Shown here piece after piece: positions 41,635 through 50,610 of a DNA stretch of 64,000 nt. This DNA comes from Acidobacteriota bacterium. GTDB lineage: Bacteria; Acidobacteriota; Holophagae; Acanthopleuribacterales; Acanthopleuribacteraceae. A model generated the notes under the pieces. That model searched no databases and had not been told where the DNA came from. It worked only from the letters and a program-made list of their open reading frames with translations. Location: assembly GCA_030066195.1 (NCBI GenBank), contig JASJCB010000037.1:1-64000 (forward strand), given 5' to 3'. The translations under genes and the position numbers were made by a program. Position 1 is the first letter of the stretch, and each line of letters opens with the position of its first letter.

Positions 41635-42861
41635 ATGAAGTGTATGAGGGTGGTGACATTTTTTGCCCTGATCGGCTTTGCGCTGCTGACAAGTGGATGT
41701 TTCAATACCGAGAATGTCAAGGTCGGGGTCATCATTCCGGAAAAAGGCAGCCTCGCCCAGTACGGCTATCAGATCAAGTCCGGGATCGAAATGGCTCAAG
41801 AGGAAATTGCGGCTTTGGCCGGCCAGGAATTGACGATTCAACTTGCTCCCGACGAAATCCGTACGATAACCATGAAGAACTACGAGTTCTTTTATGAAGT
41901 TGAGGACGAAAACAACATCGAGGCCATCAAACAATCGTTTGAAAACCTGAGGAAGAAGGGCGTTTCCGTGATTATCGGACCCGCGTCCAGTGCCGGTACG
42001 CTTGCCCTGACGGAACTGGCCAACAAAAACCGCATTCTGTTGCTGTCTCCTTCCGCGTCCTCGCCCGAGATCAATTCCGAGGGCGGTGACTGGGTGTTCC
42101 GGAACTATCCTTCCGATACTCTCGAAGCACAAAAGCTGGCAAGTACCATCTTCAACAAGATGCGTATCCAAAAACTCCTCGTTGTCCGGGCGGAAAACAC
42201 TTTTGCCGAGGGTATCAGCATGGAAATGCTGCGCTTCTCCCGCCAGAACAGTAAAGACATCCCCAACACGGTCGTCAAATTCAGCCCCAATGTCAAAGAA
42301 GCCGATTATAAGGCCGCTGTCGATAAGATCGTAGACATTGCGCCCCAGGGCATTTTTTTGGCTGCCTACACCGATCAGTTGATCGAACTGATCAAAGAAA
42401 TCCGCAGCCGTGAAGAACTGAAAGACCTGTACATTTTCACCTGCTCCGCTTTCGTACACAGTGATGTCATGGAAGAGTTGGGCAAGGAAATGATCGAGGG
42501 CATCATGTTCACCGCTTACGAGTGGGATCCCAATTCTTCAAAGCCCGAGATCAAGGCGTTTTCCGACAAGTTCCAAAGCAAATACCACGTGGCACCCAGC
42601 ATTTTCGCGGCCACGGGTTACGATTCGGTGATGATCATGGCGCAAGCCGTTAACTTTGCCGATCACTGGATTGTCGACGAGGTCCAAGACCAGTTCAACC
42701 AGATCAACTACAAAAGCCCCCTGTTGGGCGAAACGGCCTTCAGTAAGAGCGGCAACGTAACCCGCATCCCGTTGGTCTACCAGATCCGGGACGGCGCTAA
42801 GATCATTCTGAGCGAAGAAGATATCGCCAAGATCAAATCCGCTGTGCTGTTGAGTATGTAA
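41635..42861 (+). CDS. ABC transporter substrate-binding lipoprotein (branched-chain amino-acid type)
   Basis: A 408-residue lipoprotein. The ATG at 41635 follows GAGGAG, and the signal peptide ends in the lipobox LLTSGC with Cys22. The mature part is a type I periplasmic binding fold like LivJ/Leu-Ile-Val-binding proteins: KVGVIIPEKGSLAQYGYQI at the start, IIGPASSAGTLALTEL for ligand binding, and SPSASSPEIN. It would capture amino acids or related small molecules, or sense them. No permease or ATPase gene is adjacent, so it works with a remote transporter or as a receptor protein. A strong terminator follows. Length is typical. Confidence 0.88.
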   Translation: MKCMRVVTFFALIGFALLTSGCFNTENVKVGVIIPEKGSLAQYGYQIKSGIEMAQEEIAALAGQELTIQLAPDEIRTITMKNYEFFYEVEDENNIEAIKQSFENLRKKGVSVIIGPASSAGTLALTELANKNRILLLSPSASSPEINSEGGDWVFRNYPSDTLEAQKLASTIFNKMRIQKLLVVRAENTFAEGISMEMLRFSRQNSKDIPNTVVKFSPNVKEADYKAAVDKIVDIAPQGIFLAAYTDQLIELIKEIRSREELKDLYIFTCSAFVHSDVMEELGKEMIEGIMFTAYEWDPNSSKPEIKAFSDKFQSKYHVAPSIFAATGYDSVMIMAQAVNFADHWIVDEVQDQFNQINYKSPLLGETAFSKSGNVTRIPLVYQIRDGAKIILSEEDIAKIKSAVLLSM

Positions 42862-42904
42862 CCAGATTTCAAGCGTCCGCTTGAATTGAAAATCTTATCC
42901 TCTG

Positions 42905-42928
42905 AAAGCCCGCCGTTGCGCGGGCTTT
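42905..42928 (+). terminator. intrinsic terminator after the binding lipoprotein
   Basis: AAAGCCCGC and GCGGGCTTT form a perfect 9-bp stem with a six-base loop, followed by CTTGTTATGG. It begins 44 bases after the stop at 42861. Confidence 0.8.
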
Positions 42929-43078
42929 CTTGTTATGGTTGCATGGATTACCCGGTTCTACTTTCGACAGATCATTTCGATGGTTAGGGCCGGGCAGGAC
43001 CAAAAAAAGTTAATTCGCTTGAGCGGTATCGGGATGGGGTAAACTAAAATATCAGCCGTCCGTGTTTTGGAGCAGCCG

Positions 43079-43525
43079 ATGCCGCTGACCGACCTGATAC
43101 ATCGCCACAATATTGTTCTTCTGGAAAGCCACACCAAACAAGCTGTTTTAGAGGAGTTGGTTTGTGCTGCCGCACGGAACCCCCAGGTCAAAGATGAGGA
43201 ATCTCTTTTGGCGGCTATCCTGGACCGTGAATCAGAGTACACCACCGGTATCGGTTTCGGTCTGGCGGTGCCTCATGCGCGGGTGGATGCGGTTACAGAA
43301 CGCATTGTAGTGCTGGGTCGCAGTATTCGTCCCATCGACTTTCAGGCTCTAGACGGTCAGAGCGTCTCCATCTTTGTGTTGATCGCCGTGGGCACCGACC
43401 AGCATAAGGAATATATCAGGGCGTTGGCCCGGTTTGCCCAGGCCTTGAAACAGGGATCGGTTCGAGAGGCCGTGCTGAGGGCATCCAACCCGGATGAAAT
43501 CTACACCGTCTTGGAACAGACCTGA
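43079..43525 (+). CDS. PTS EIIA domain protein, PtsN-like
   Basis: A 148-residue EIIA of the fructose/nitrogen-PTS class. The ATG at 43079 is six bases after GGAG; a TTG four codons upstream is less likely. The phosphorylatable His lies in GIGFGLAVPHARVD, the family signature. VLIAVGTDQHKEYIRALARF is the conserved C-terminal part. Such single-domain proteins are usually regulators that control K+ or other ion transport and nitrogen/carbon balance rather than sugar uptake. The ClC channel gene follows 25 bases later, suggesting the EIIA tunes it; this link is inferred. Confidence 0.88.
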   Translation: MPLTDLIHRHNIVLLESHTKQAVLEELVCAAARNPQVKDEESLLAAILDRESEYTTGIGFGLAVPHARVDAVTERIVVLGRSIRPIDFQALDGQSVSIFVLIAVGTDQHKEYIRALARFAQALKQGSVREAVLRASNPDEIYTVLEQT

Positions 43526-43550
43526 TACGGAGCCGCTGGAGTCGGACTCT

Positions 43551-45398
43551 ATGGATCTATGGAAACGGTTCACCAATAATCCGGCAGTCAAGATGATCCT
43601 CCTCAGCCTTTTAGTTGGGATCATGGCCGGTCTGGCCGCACTGCTGTTTCTCTATGGTCTTGAAGTTGCGAGTACCTGGTTTCAGGGACAATTGATGCAA
43701 GTCTTTCACCCGCAGCCGACCGGCGAGCAACTTGGCTTGATCGACGGCGGGGAAAGCCTGGGCCTGGGCTTTCGGCACGCGGGCATTGCCTGGTTGGTGG
43801 TTCTGGTACCGGCCTTGGGCGGTTTGTTGAGCGGCCTGTTATGTCATCGCTGGGCGCCGGAGGCGGAGGGCCACGGCATCGATGCCGTAATCAGGGCCTT
43901 CCACAATAATCGCGGCAAGATCCCGGTGCGCGTCCCCCTGATCAAAGGACTGGCTACCTGCTTTACGCTGGGCAGCGGCGGTTCCGGCGGTCGCGAGGGT
44001 CCCATTGCCTTGATCGGCAGCGGTTTGGCTTCCTGGGTTGCCGAACGTTTCCACCTCTCGGTTCGGGACCGGCGCATGCTGATTCTGGCGGGCGCGGCCG
44101 GAGGGATCGGGGCCATGTTCCGCGCCCCCCTCGGCGGCGCCGTCAGCGCCATCGAAGTGCTGTACCAGGACGATGTGGAAACCGAGGCTCTGGTAGGCGC
44201 GGTGGTTTCCGCGGTGACCGCGTATTCGTTGTTCCTGGTGCTCTCACCCTACTTATTCGGTTTCGAGAGTCCGGTCATCTTTGCCATTCCCGAAATCACG
44301 TTTCAACCCGTTCACCTGGTCTTCTATCTTTTACTTACTTTTGCCTGTGCAACTCTGGGCAAGCTCTATGTCTCGGTTTTTCACGGCATCAAGGAGCGGT
44401 TGTTCAACGCGGTGCCGTTGAACGGAATCTTGAAACCGGCCTTGGGCGGATTGTGCGTGGGGCTGATCGCCCTGATGGTTCCGCAAACACTGGGCATAGG
44501 TATGGGCTATGTGCAGGAGGCCTTGAATTTCGATCCCGCCGCGACGGATTTGGGACCGGTGATCCGGTTTTGCATCATCCTGATCCTGCTCAAGATTTTG
44601 ACCGTGTCCATCACCATGGGCAGCGGCGGGTCCGGCGGTGTATTCGGCCCCTGTATGCTGATCGGCGGTTTGACCGGGTTTACGGTGGGCCTGTTGGTCT
44701 ACCAGTTACAGCCGCAGTTTTTTCCCAATATCGCGCCGCCTTCGATCAGTGCATTTGTCATCCTCGGCATGGCTGCCTTCTTCGCGGGATTGGCCAACGC
44801 TCCCTTGGGCGCTCTTGTCATGGCCAGTGAAATGACCGGCGGCTACGCCCTGTTGGCGCCTTTGATGCTGGTGAGCGTGTTGGCCATGATCTTCAACCGT
44901 CGTGATTCCATTTATCACGGCCAGGTGAAGGATAAGTTCCATTCACCGGCTCATCTGTGCGATATCAGTTTCGAGGTGTTGAGTAATATCAAGTTGGCCG
45001 ATGTCTATAAACCGGCCGAGGTCTTGACCGTGGACATCACCAGCACCCTGGCCAAGCTTCGCAAAATCATCAGCGATGATCGTTACCAATTCCCCCTGGT
45101 GGTGCACAATCGCGAAGGGAAATTGGCGGGCATGCTCAGCCTGGGTACCATCCGCGAGGCCATGTTCGACGTGGAGTTGAACCACTTGGTGATTGTTCAC
45201 GATGTGATGACCAAAATCGTCGTTGCGCACTTGCATGAAGATCTGCACACGGTCTTGGTCAAGTTTACCGAACACGGTTACGGCCGCCTGCCGATAGTGG
45301 CCAGGGAGGAACCGGATAAGGTTCTGGGTTATATCGCATATCAAGAAGTGATGGATGCCTACCAGAAGGAAATCGCCCGATTGAAAAGCAGTGAATGA
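43551..45398 (+). CDS. ClC-family chloride channel/transporter with CBS pair
   Basis: A 615-residue ClC protein. Signatures are GSGGSGGREGPIALIGSG (the GREGP filter region, with GSGGS in place of GSGIP) and GSGGSGGVFGPCMLIGG (GxFxP). About ten to twelve hydrophobic helices fill residues 10-450. Two CBS domains (about 485-600, with ADVYKPAEVLTVDITSTLAK and VIVHDVMTKIVVAHLHEDL) probably bind adenine nucleotides and gate transport. A Glu in GREGP, the external gate of exchangers, is kept. Operon partner of the EIIA gene. The next 860 bases hold no gene. Confidence 0.92.
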   Translation: MDLWKRFTNNPAVKMILLSLLVGIMAGLAALLFLYGLEVASTWFQGQLMQVFHPQPTGEQLGLIDGGESLGLGFRHAGIAWLVVLVPALGGLLSGLLCHRWAPEAEGHGIDAVIRAFHNNRGKIPVRVPLIKGLATCFTLGSGGSGGREGPIALIGSGLASWVAERFHLSVRDRRMLILAGAAGGIGAMFRAPLGGAVSAIEVLYQDDVETEALVGAVVSAVTAYSLFLVLSPYLFGFESPVIFAIPEITFQPVHLVFYLLLTFACATLGKLYVSVFHGIKERLFNAVPLNGILKPALGGLCVGLIALMVPQTLGIGMGYVQEALNFDPAATDLGPVIRFCIILILLKILTVSITMGSGGSGGVFGPCMLIGGLTGFTVGLLVYQLQPQFFPNIAPPSISAFVILGMAAFFAGLANAPLGALVMASEMTGGYALLAPLMLVSVLAMIFNRRDSIYHGQVKDKFHSPAHLCDISFEVLSNIKLADVYKPAEVLTVDITSTLAKLRKIISDDRYQFPLVVHNREGKLAGMLSLGTIREAMFDVELNHLVIVHDVMTKIVVAHLHEDLHTVLVKFTEHGYGRLPIVAREEPDKVLGYIAYQEVMDAYQKEIARLKSSE

Positions 45399-46261
45399 GG
45401 CTGACATGACAATGTGCGCGTCATTGACACGTCAGAGCACGTCATTTTATGAGGTCGGCACGAGTCAGGGAATCTGTCCGGGTTTGTGAATTTACCGAAA
45501 TCCGTTACCTTGTAAGGGTTCGCGGGCAACAGGTCCCGGCTGACCAAAAGTGGCATGGTTACTGCTCTATAGGTTGGTGTGACGACAAAGACGTCACTCA
45601 ATCAAACGGATAGAGTCTCACCACCTTTTATATCCCGGCTCTTCCACCGAACTCGTGATTCGGGACCCTTATATTTCATCCCCGAAACCTGAAGTGATCG
45701 ACATCGAACCTTATATCGAACCAACCATAACCATTCGCATTATTCTAAAACGTAGCACCCCGGCCATTACGCTTGCTCGTTTATAGGTCGGAATCATCCA
45801 GCTTTTTTGAATCGTTCATCGAAACTCCGGTCTGAATCGCACACCCGACGCACTCTTTTTAGCCGCCGTAACCTCAACCTCGGCGATATCGGACCCCGAC
45901 GGGTTTCCAGCCTTTACAATCTACTGCTTGCTGAGCAGGGGACGTCCGAGCACGTCCCCCGTCTCATTTCTAAGCCGCCGGTTCTCCAACCAACCACCCG
46001 GGAGATCAGGCGGCTTGTTTGTTTTTCAGGCTGGGTTATACTCTTTGTGTCTTTCTTCGGATCGAATGCCCTAAAGCCCTGGCGGGCCAGGGTGTTAGTA
46101 AAAAAAGTCCTGGCATTCTGGAGCCGGCCAGGGTATGATGCCGAGCAACCTGGTAAAAGCAGGGCAGCAAAAGCCTGGCCATAAAGGATTTGTGTAATTG
46201 GTGCGCTTCGGAGCCAGGGTAGGAGTGTATCCCTCTATGGACGTTTTTTGGAGGTGAAGGC
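45399..46261. other. long gene-free region before the Rpn gene
   Basis: About 860 bases with no open frame that looks coding. A weak 41-42-base rhythm is marked by TTATAT at 45628, 45669 and 45711. GGCCAGGGT occurs at 46085 and 46126 (41 apart). Two hairpins at 45938-46026 are listed separately. The composition is less regular than flanking genes, so this may be an old insertion site. Confidence 0.45.
45938..46026 (+). ncRNA. possible small RNA 3' end: two hairpins with U-tract
   Basis: GGGGACGT/ACGTCCCC (45938-45945, 45952-45959) is a perfect hairpin. It is followed by AAGCCGCC (45972-45979) pairing with GGCGGCTT (46009-46016), with an inner TCTCC/GGGAGA pairing, and then GTTTGTTTTTC, as in an intrinsic terminator. 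No gene ends nearby (the ClC gene stops 540 bases earlier), so it may terminate a small RNA. TACAAT at 45915 is a weak -10 candidate. Confidence 0.35.
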
Positions 46262-47056
46262 ATGCGGACGGACGAGTTGTTCTATGAATTTTTCAGAGAG
46301 AAGCCCAAGGACTTGTTCCGTTTGATCGGCCAGGAGGTCTATGGAGACTATACCTTTGAAAGCATTACCATCAAAACTACCGAGAAACGTTTGGACGGAA
46401 TCCTGATCCGCGTTCAGCAGGGCGGTGTCCGAACCTTTTTCGAGGCCCAGGGCTATCTCGATAAGAGAATCTACTGGCGTGGTTTTCGTGGTTTGGCCAC
46501 CTACCACGAGCTAAACGGCGATGAGGGACGGTTCCAAATCGTATTCCTTTTCCTTGACGAGGCTATGGATCCGGGTATTCCGGAAGCATTGGCCCATTGG
46601 GAAGAGACCGATCCGCTCATACTGTGCCGCCGTTATTTAGTTGATTGCTTCAAAAAACTGGGCGAGGATGCCGGCGAATTAAATGTCTTGCGGCCTATCA
46701 TCACCAAAACTCGAGAAGAACTGTATGAGCATATCGGCACTTGGCAAAACCAGATAAAAGCATTATCTTTAACAACAGAGCGATTGAGAACGCTGATGGA
46801 CCTGCTGATCTACGCCGTCACGGCGCGATTCCAGAACATTACTAGAGAGGAGTTGGTCAAGATGCTGCAACTCAGCCCCATTGAAGAAAGCGTAGCCTAC
46901 CGGGAGATTAAGGAAGAAGGCCGGGTTGAAGGTGAGCTAATCGGCGCGATCAGGCTTTTACAAGAAATCAAAGGCTTTCCGATTCAGAGTTCAAAGGAAC
47001 TGAGCATGCTCAGTTTGGGAGACCTCAAAACCATTCTGGACCAATTGCGAAATTGA
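46262..47056 (+). CDS. Rpn-family PD-(D/E)XK nuclease (DUF2887 type)
   Basis: A 264-residue protein resembling the Rpn/YhgA recombination-promoting nuclease superfamily, close to DUF2887 proteins. It starts TDELFYEFFREKPKDLFRLI. The nuclease core shows a conserved Asp in KRLDGIL and FFEAQGYLD, the (D/E)xK-like strand with Q in place of K, as usual for the group. A C-terminal module follows a GREEG-type hinge (here EEGRVEG). An internal ATG at 46862 (Met201) with GAGAGGAG nine bases upstream could give a 64-residue C-terminal protein, as reported for Rpn intragenic inhibitors (RpnS). A near-identical copy of this 3' part follows as a separate gene at 47068. Confidence 0.8.
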   Translation: MRTDELFYEFFREKPKDLFRLIGQEVYGDYTFESITIKTTEKRLDGILIRVQQGGVRTFFEAQGYLDKRIYWRGFRGLATYHELNGDEGRFQIVFLFLDEAMDPGIPEALAHWEETDPLILCRRYLVDCFKKLGEDAGELNVLRPIITKTREELYEHIGTWQNQIKALSLTTERLRTLMDLLIYAVTARFQNITREELVKMLQLSPIEESVAYREIKEEGRVEGELIGAIRLLQEIKGFPIQSSKELSMLSLGDLKTILDQLRN

Positions 47057-47067
47057 TTGGGGATTTT

Positions 47068-47316
47068 ATGCTGCAACTCAGCCCCATTGAAGAAAGCGTA
47101 GCCTACCGGGAGATTAAGGAAGAAGGTCGGGAAGAAGGCCGGGAAGAAGGTCGGGAAGAAGGCCGGGAAGAAGGTCGGGTTGAAGGTGAGCTAATCGGCG
47201 CGATCAGGCTTTTACAAGAAATCAAAGGCTTTCCGATTCAGAGTTCAAAGGAACTGAGTATGCTCAGTTTGGGAGACCTCAAAATCATTCTAGACCGGTT
47301 GAGAAACGAAACCTGA
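47068..47316 (+). CDS. detached copy of the Rpn C-terminal module (RpnS-like)
   Basis: An 82-residue gene that duplicates the last 64 residues of the preceding Rpn gene starting exactly at its internal Met201 (MLQLSPIEESVAYREIKEEG). Differences are four extra EEGR units (48 bases of 12-base repeats) and an altered end (DRLRNET instead of DQLRN). It starts 11 bases after the Rpn stop, with GGGG before the ATG. It lacks the nuclease core. Two readings: the remnant of a second, partly deleted Rpn gene, or a dedicated inhibitor expressed with the toxin. The position of the duplication boundary at the internal start favours the second but does not prove it. Confidence 0.7.
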   Translation: MLQLSPIEESVAYREIKEEGREEGREEGREEGREEGRVEGELIGAIRLLQEIKGFPIQSSKELSMLSLGDLKIILDRLRNET

Positions 47317-47350
47317 TATCCTGGAATCCAGGCCGACCCTGTTTCCTCTC

Positions 47351-48964
47351 TTAAAACCCCCGATCGAAGTAGTTCTGCGGCGCCCGGAAGTAATACTCCA
47401 GGCGGTTTTGCCGCCCGACAGGATCGCACTCGTTGGCCAGGACCTCGATAGTGCGCTCGTGCAGCTCATGGGTTTCTACCCGCGTATCGCCGATGCAGGT
47501 AATACCCAACTTTCCACATTCGCTCAAGGCGCCGATCATATGGTAGGCCACGCCTCTTTGCAAGAATGAGTGAAAGTGCAGGTCGTTGAAGACCATCACG
47601 TCGATCAGGTCTTCCGGCCCCATGCCCACGTACTTGGGGTCCAACAGGTTGTCCGTGGCAAAATAGTATTTCTCTTTACCCTTGGACGAAACGAAGATGC
47701 CGTGTTCCTCGTCGTAATTACCCTCGATGAGGAATTTCATCATGGCAAAGGGGTGCGTGGTGCCGCCGCGGCGCAGGTTGATCTCGATCGCATAGCGATC
47801 CCAGCCGCCCTTGCCGTCGGGCACCATGATGAAATCCACGGCGAAGCGGCCCATGACGCCCTTGGTGCTCAGTACCTCGGCAACCTTCCGGCCGTCTTCT
47901 TGGATCACCAGCCGGTAGTCGCGTTTGGCCGGAAAGCTGCACCCCATGAACATTTGCCCGGTGGGTCCCCCCAAGATCTGATCGTGCGTGGAGATGACCT
48001 GAGGCTCTTGGATTGCATTGACGCGGGCCTGAACCGAGGGGCTCAGCTTGTTCTCGCCCTCGATAAAAGCTTCCACGATGCCGTGTAACCGGTTGTATTG
48101 CTGCTCGAAGTTGGGCCAGGTTTCTTCTTTGGCCTCGAACTTCATATTCGCCAGATTATTTTCCAGGGCCTGCTTGCGCTCGGCCTCGTCGCTGTCGCGG
48201 TATGCGGCGATGGGCCGATAATCGTACATGGCATTGCCCTTACCGGAGAAGCCCTCGTTCAGCTTGACCACCGCGCGTTTGATGTTGGGGTCATGCGTCC
48301 ATAACTTGTCCAAGGCGTCCACGATATCCTCGCGGCAGGTCAGGTTTTCGAATCCGTAGGGCACCGGAATGTTCGCATCCTTCAAAATGGTACGGCAACC
48401 ACTCTTGGAACCCAGGTAATCCAGATCCGGGTCGGTACCGTAACAGGGAATTCCCAACCGGACGGCCAGGGTGCGTTCAAACGGCGTGGTGTTGAAGACT
48501 ACCAGGTGTGCGCGTTGCGGGTCGCCGATATTCTTGCGGATGCGGTCCATCAACCAGGGGCTTTCCAAAATCTTCTGGGTCAGGGGTTTGGGGCTGGTGT
48601 CGTTGGTATCCATCATGGTCAATCGTCGCATGGCGTGACCCAGCGGAATCCCGGTCAGGAAACTGAGGTAGTACTGGGTAATAATAGGGTGAATTTTAGC
48701 GGAGGAAATAAAGACCATACGCGTACGGGGCCGTCGCAACAGCATGAGCATGCACAACAGACGCTCTTCGTAATACATGGTGCCCTGGATTTTAGCCAAT
48801 TCCGCCCGGTCCAAGGTCAATGAAGGAACCACAATCGTAGTGTGCGCCTCCTGGCGCGATTCGGCAAGCCGCCGGTAGATGTCGGGCAGTCGGGCTTGGA
48901 GCTTATGGAAGGCTTCCTTCTCCGCGTCCGACCCGGGGATGGGAAAACCGGATTCTCGGTCCAT
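47351..48964 (-). CDS. ATP-grasp peptide ligase related to PGM1
   Basis: A 537-residue protein. The ATG at 48964 is eight bases after AGAGG; a GTG nine bases upstream is possible. The central and C-terminal parts form an ATP-grasp fold (VVKLNEGFSGKGNAMYDY for nucleotide binding, RFAVDFIMVPDG, EINLRRGGTTHP for metal/ATP), with the last element characteristic of the PGM1-like group that joins peptides in pheganomycin synthesis. The N-terminal 200 residues, with LLRRPRTRMVFISSAKIHP, are also shared by that group. It would form an amide between a carboxylate and an amine using ATP. No peptide-precursor gene is next to it, so the substrates are unknown. Confidence 0.8.
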   Translation of the reverse strand: MDRESGFPIPGSDAEKEAFHKLQARLPDIYRRLAESRQEAHTTIVVPSLTLDRAELAKIQGTMYYEERLLCMLMLLRRPRTRMVFISSAKIHPIITQYYLSFLTGIPLGHAMRRLTMMDTNDTSPKPLTQKILESPWLMDRIRKNIGDPQRAHLVVFNTTPFERTLAVRLGIPCYGTDPDLDYLGSKSGCRTILKDANIPVPYGFENLTCREDIVDALDKLWTHDPNIKRAVVKLNEGFSGKGNAMYDYRPIAAYRDSDEAERKQALENNLANMKFEAKEETWPNFEQQYNRLHGIVEAFIEGENKLSPSVQARVNAIQEPQVISTHDQILGGPTGQMFMGCSFPAKRDYRLVIQEDGRKVAEVLSTKGVMGRFAVDFIMVPDGKGGWDRYAIEINLRRGGTTHPFAMMKFLIEGNYDEEHGIFVSSKGKEKYYFATDNLLDPKYVGMGPEDLIDVMVFNDLHFHSFLQRGVAYHMIGALSECGKLGITCIGDTRVETHELHERTIEVLANECDPVGRQNRLEYYFRAPQNYFDRGF

Positions 48965-49119
48965 AGAGAGCACCTCTTACAAATTCACTGAAGACTCGAA
49001 GTTCATCTGCAAGCATAGAACAAAACGCATTCAGGTGACAACAAGGATATTCAAAAACAGGTTCAGGGTGAACGTGGAACCGAAACGGCGAAGCCGACGA
49101 ATTGCCGCTTCTCAAGGCT

Positions 49120-50610
49120 TCAGGCACGATGTGTTTGCGGTATTTTCTTGGCCTTGGTCTTGCCCTTCCTGTCTCGACCGTAGGCAACCGCCTCGGCCAT
49201 ACCCCTGAATACGAAGAAATGGATCGGACACAAACTGTACCAGTAAAGGCGCCCCAGGAGACCGCGAGGTCGAAAGGTTGCCGTTTGCGTCAGGAACCAT
49301 CGGTCGTCCGTGCGGTCGATGCGGAACTCCAACCAGGCTTCGCCGGGCATTTTCATTTCCGCGAATAACACCAGGCGATCTCTCTCGGCGGTGGTTACAA
49401 GAGTTCGCCAGAAGTCGACCGCGTCCCCGATGCGTAGTTCGGTCGGATGTCGACGACCGCGACGCAAACCAACCCCGCCGGCAAGTTTGTCCAAAAAACC
49501 GCGCACTTGCCAGGCCCAGTTCATATGATACCAACCTCGGTCTCCGCCGATGGAGAAGATCCGCGTTCGGGTTTCTTCGCCGTGGTCAACCAGTTCCAAG
49601 CGTTGAACATTTTTGAATACACCGTAATCGGGCACATCCACAAAGTTCAGGTAATCGGTTCGGATGGTGCCGCTGACCAGCGAGTCCTTCCAGCTGGACA
49701 GCACTTCCTTACTCTCGATCTTCGCCATGGCGCGTGTCAGGGCCTGTTCCAGACCCAGGCAGCGATGAGGAATCACCTTCTCGATGTGATCCGGACCGCA
49801 GACCACCTCGTTGCGCAAGCTGTCCACCAGGCTGCGAGCCAGGGTAAAGCTGGTCGCCGTAATGAAATAGAGCCAATATGAAGAGAGTCGGGGTGTGAGT
49901 ACGGGCACGGACACCATATACCTACGCAAGCCCCTGACCTTCGCATAGAGCAGCATCATCTCCCGGTAAGTCATTACATCCGGCCCGCCGATGTCGAAGG
50001 TGCGTCCCAAGGTCTCCTCATGTAACATCACCGCCTGCAAATAGAAGATGACATCCGCAATACCGATCGGTTGGCAACGGCTTTTCACCCATCGCGGCGT
50101 GATCATAAACGGCAGCTTTTCAACCAGATCCCGTAAGATTTCGAAGGAGGCGCTGCCCGATCCGATAATCACCGCGGCGCGTAGCGTGGTCACGGGAACC
50201 GGCCCCCGCTGTAACGCGATTTCCACTTTATGGCGCGAGCCCAGGTGTTTGGAAAGATCCCGGTCGTTGCAAATCCCGCTCAGGTAAACCACCTGGCGGG
50301 CTTCGGTCCGGCCGAGTGCCGTGACGAAGTTCGCGGCGCAGGTTTCTTCCAGGGTCTCGAAATCCTCATCGATCGTACTCATGGAATGGACCAGGTAGAA
50401 GGCCACGTCGATTTGAGCGGGCCAGTTCTGTAAGCTGTCTGCATCCAGTAGATCGCCCTTCAGGATATGCACGCTGTCGCGATGATGCGGATAGGAGCGC
50501 ATCCGCCTGGGATCGCGAACCAAACACCAAACCCGATGACCGGCCTCCAACAAACTGGGGATCAACCGGGTGCCGATATAACCGTTTGCGCCGGTAACGA
50601 GGATGTTCAT
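49120..50610 (-). CDS. NAD(P)-binding epimerase-like protein with DUF2867 domain
   Basis: A 496-residue two-domain protein. Residues 1-300 form an atypical SDR with ILVTGANGYIGTRLIPSLL and VVYLSGI, like NmrA/complex-I-39-kDa relatives. Residues 330-490 match the DUF2867 (SRPBCC-like) domain, with GLLGRLYWYSLCPIHFFVF near the end. It probably binds NAD(P) and a hydrophobic ligand; no reaction is assigned. GAGGAAG lies before the ATG. It is on the same strand as, and upstream of, the PGM1-like gene (150-base gap). Confidence 0.85.
   Translation of the reverse strand: MNILVTGANGYIGTRLIPSLLEAGHRVWCLVRDPRRMRSYPHHRDSVHILKGDLLDADSLQNWPAQIDVAFYLVHSMSTIDEDFETLEETCAANFVTALGRTEARQVVYLSGICNDRDLSKHLGSRHKVEIALQRGPVPVTTLRAAVIIGSGSASFEILRDLVEKLPFMITPRWVKSRCQPIGIADVIFYLQAVMLHEETLGRTFDIGGPDVMTYREMMLLYAKVRGLRRYMVSVPVLTPRLSSYWLYFITATSFTLARSLVDSLRNEVVCGPDHIEKVIPHRCLGLEQALTRAMAKIESKEVLSSWKDSLVSGTIRTDYLNFVDVPDYGVFKNVQRLELVDHGEETRTRIFSIGGDRGWYHMNWAWQVRGFLDKLAGGVGLRRGRRHPTELRIGDAVDFWRTLVTTAERDRLVLFAEMKMPGEAWLEFRIDRTDDRWFLTQTATFRPRGLLGRLYWYSLCPIHFFVFRGMAEAVAYGRDRKGKTKAKKIPQTHRA

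Noticed and set aside
45807..46184. 125-codon open frame in the gap before the Rpn gene
   Set aside because: No motif, arginine-rich random-like composition, no start signal, and it crosses the terminator-like hairpin.
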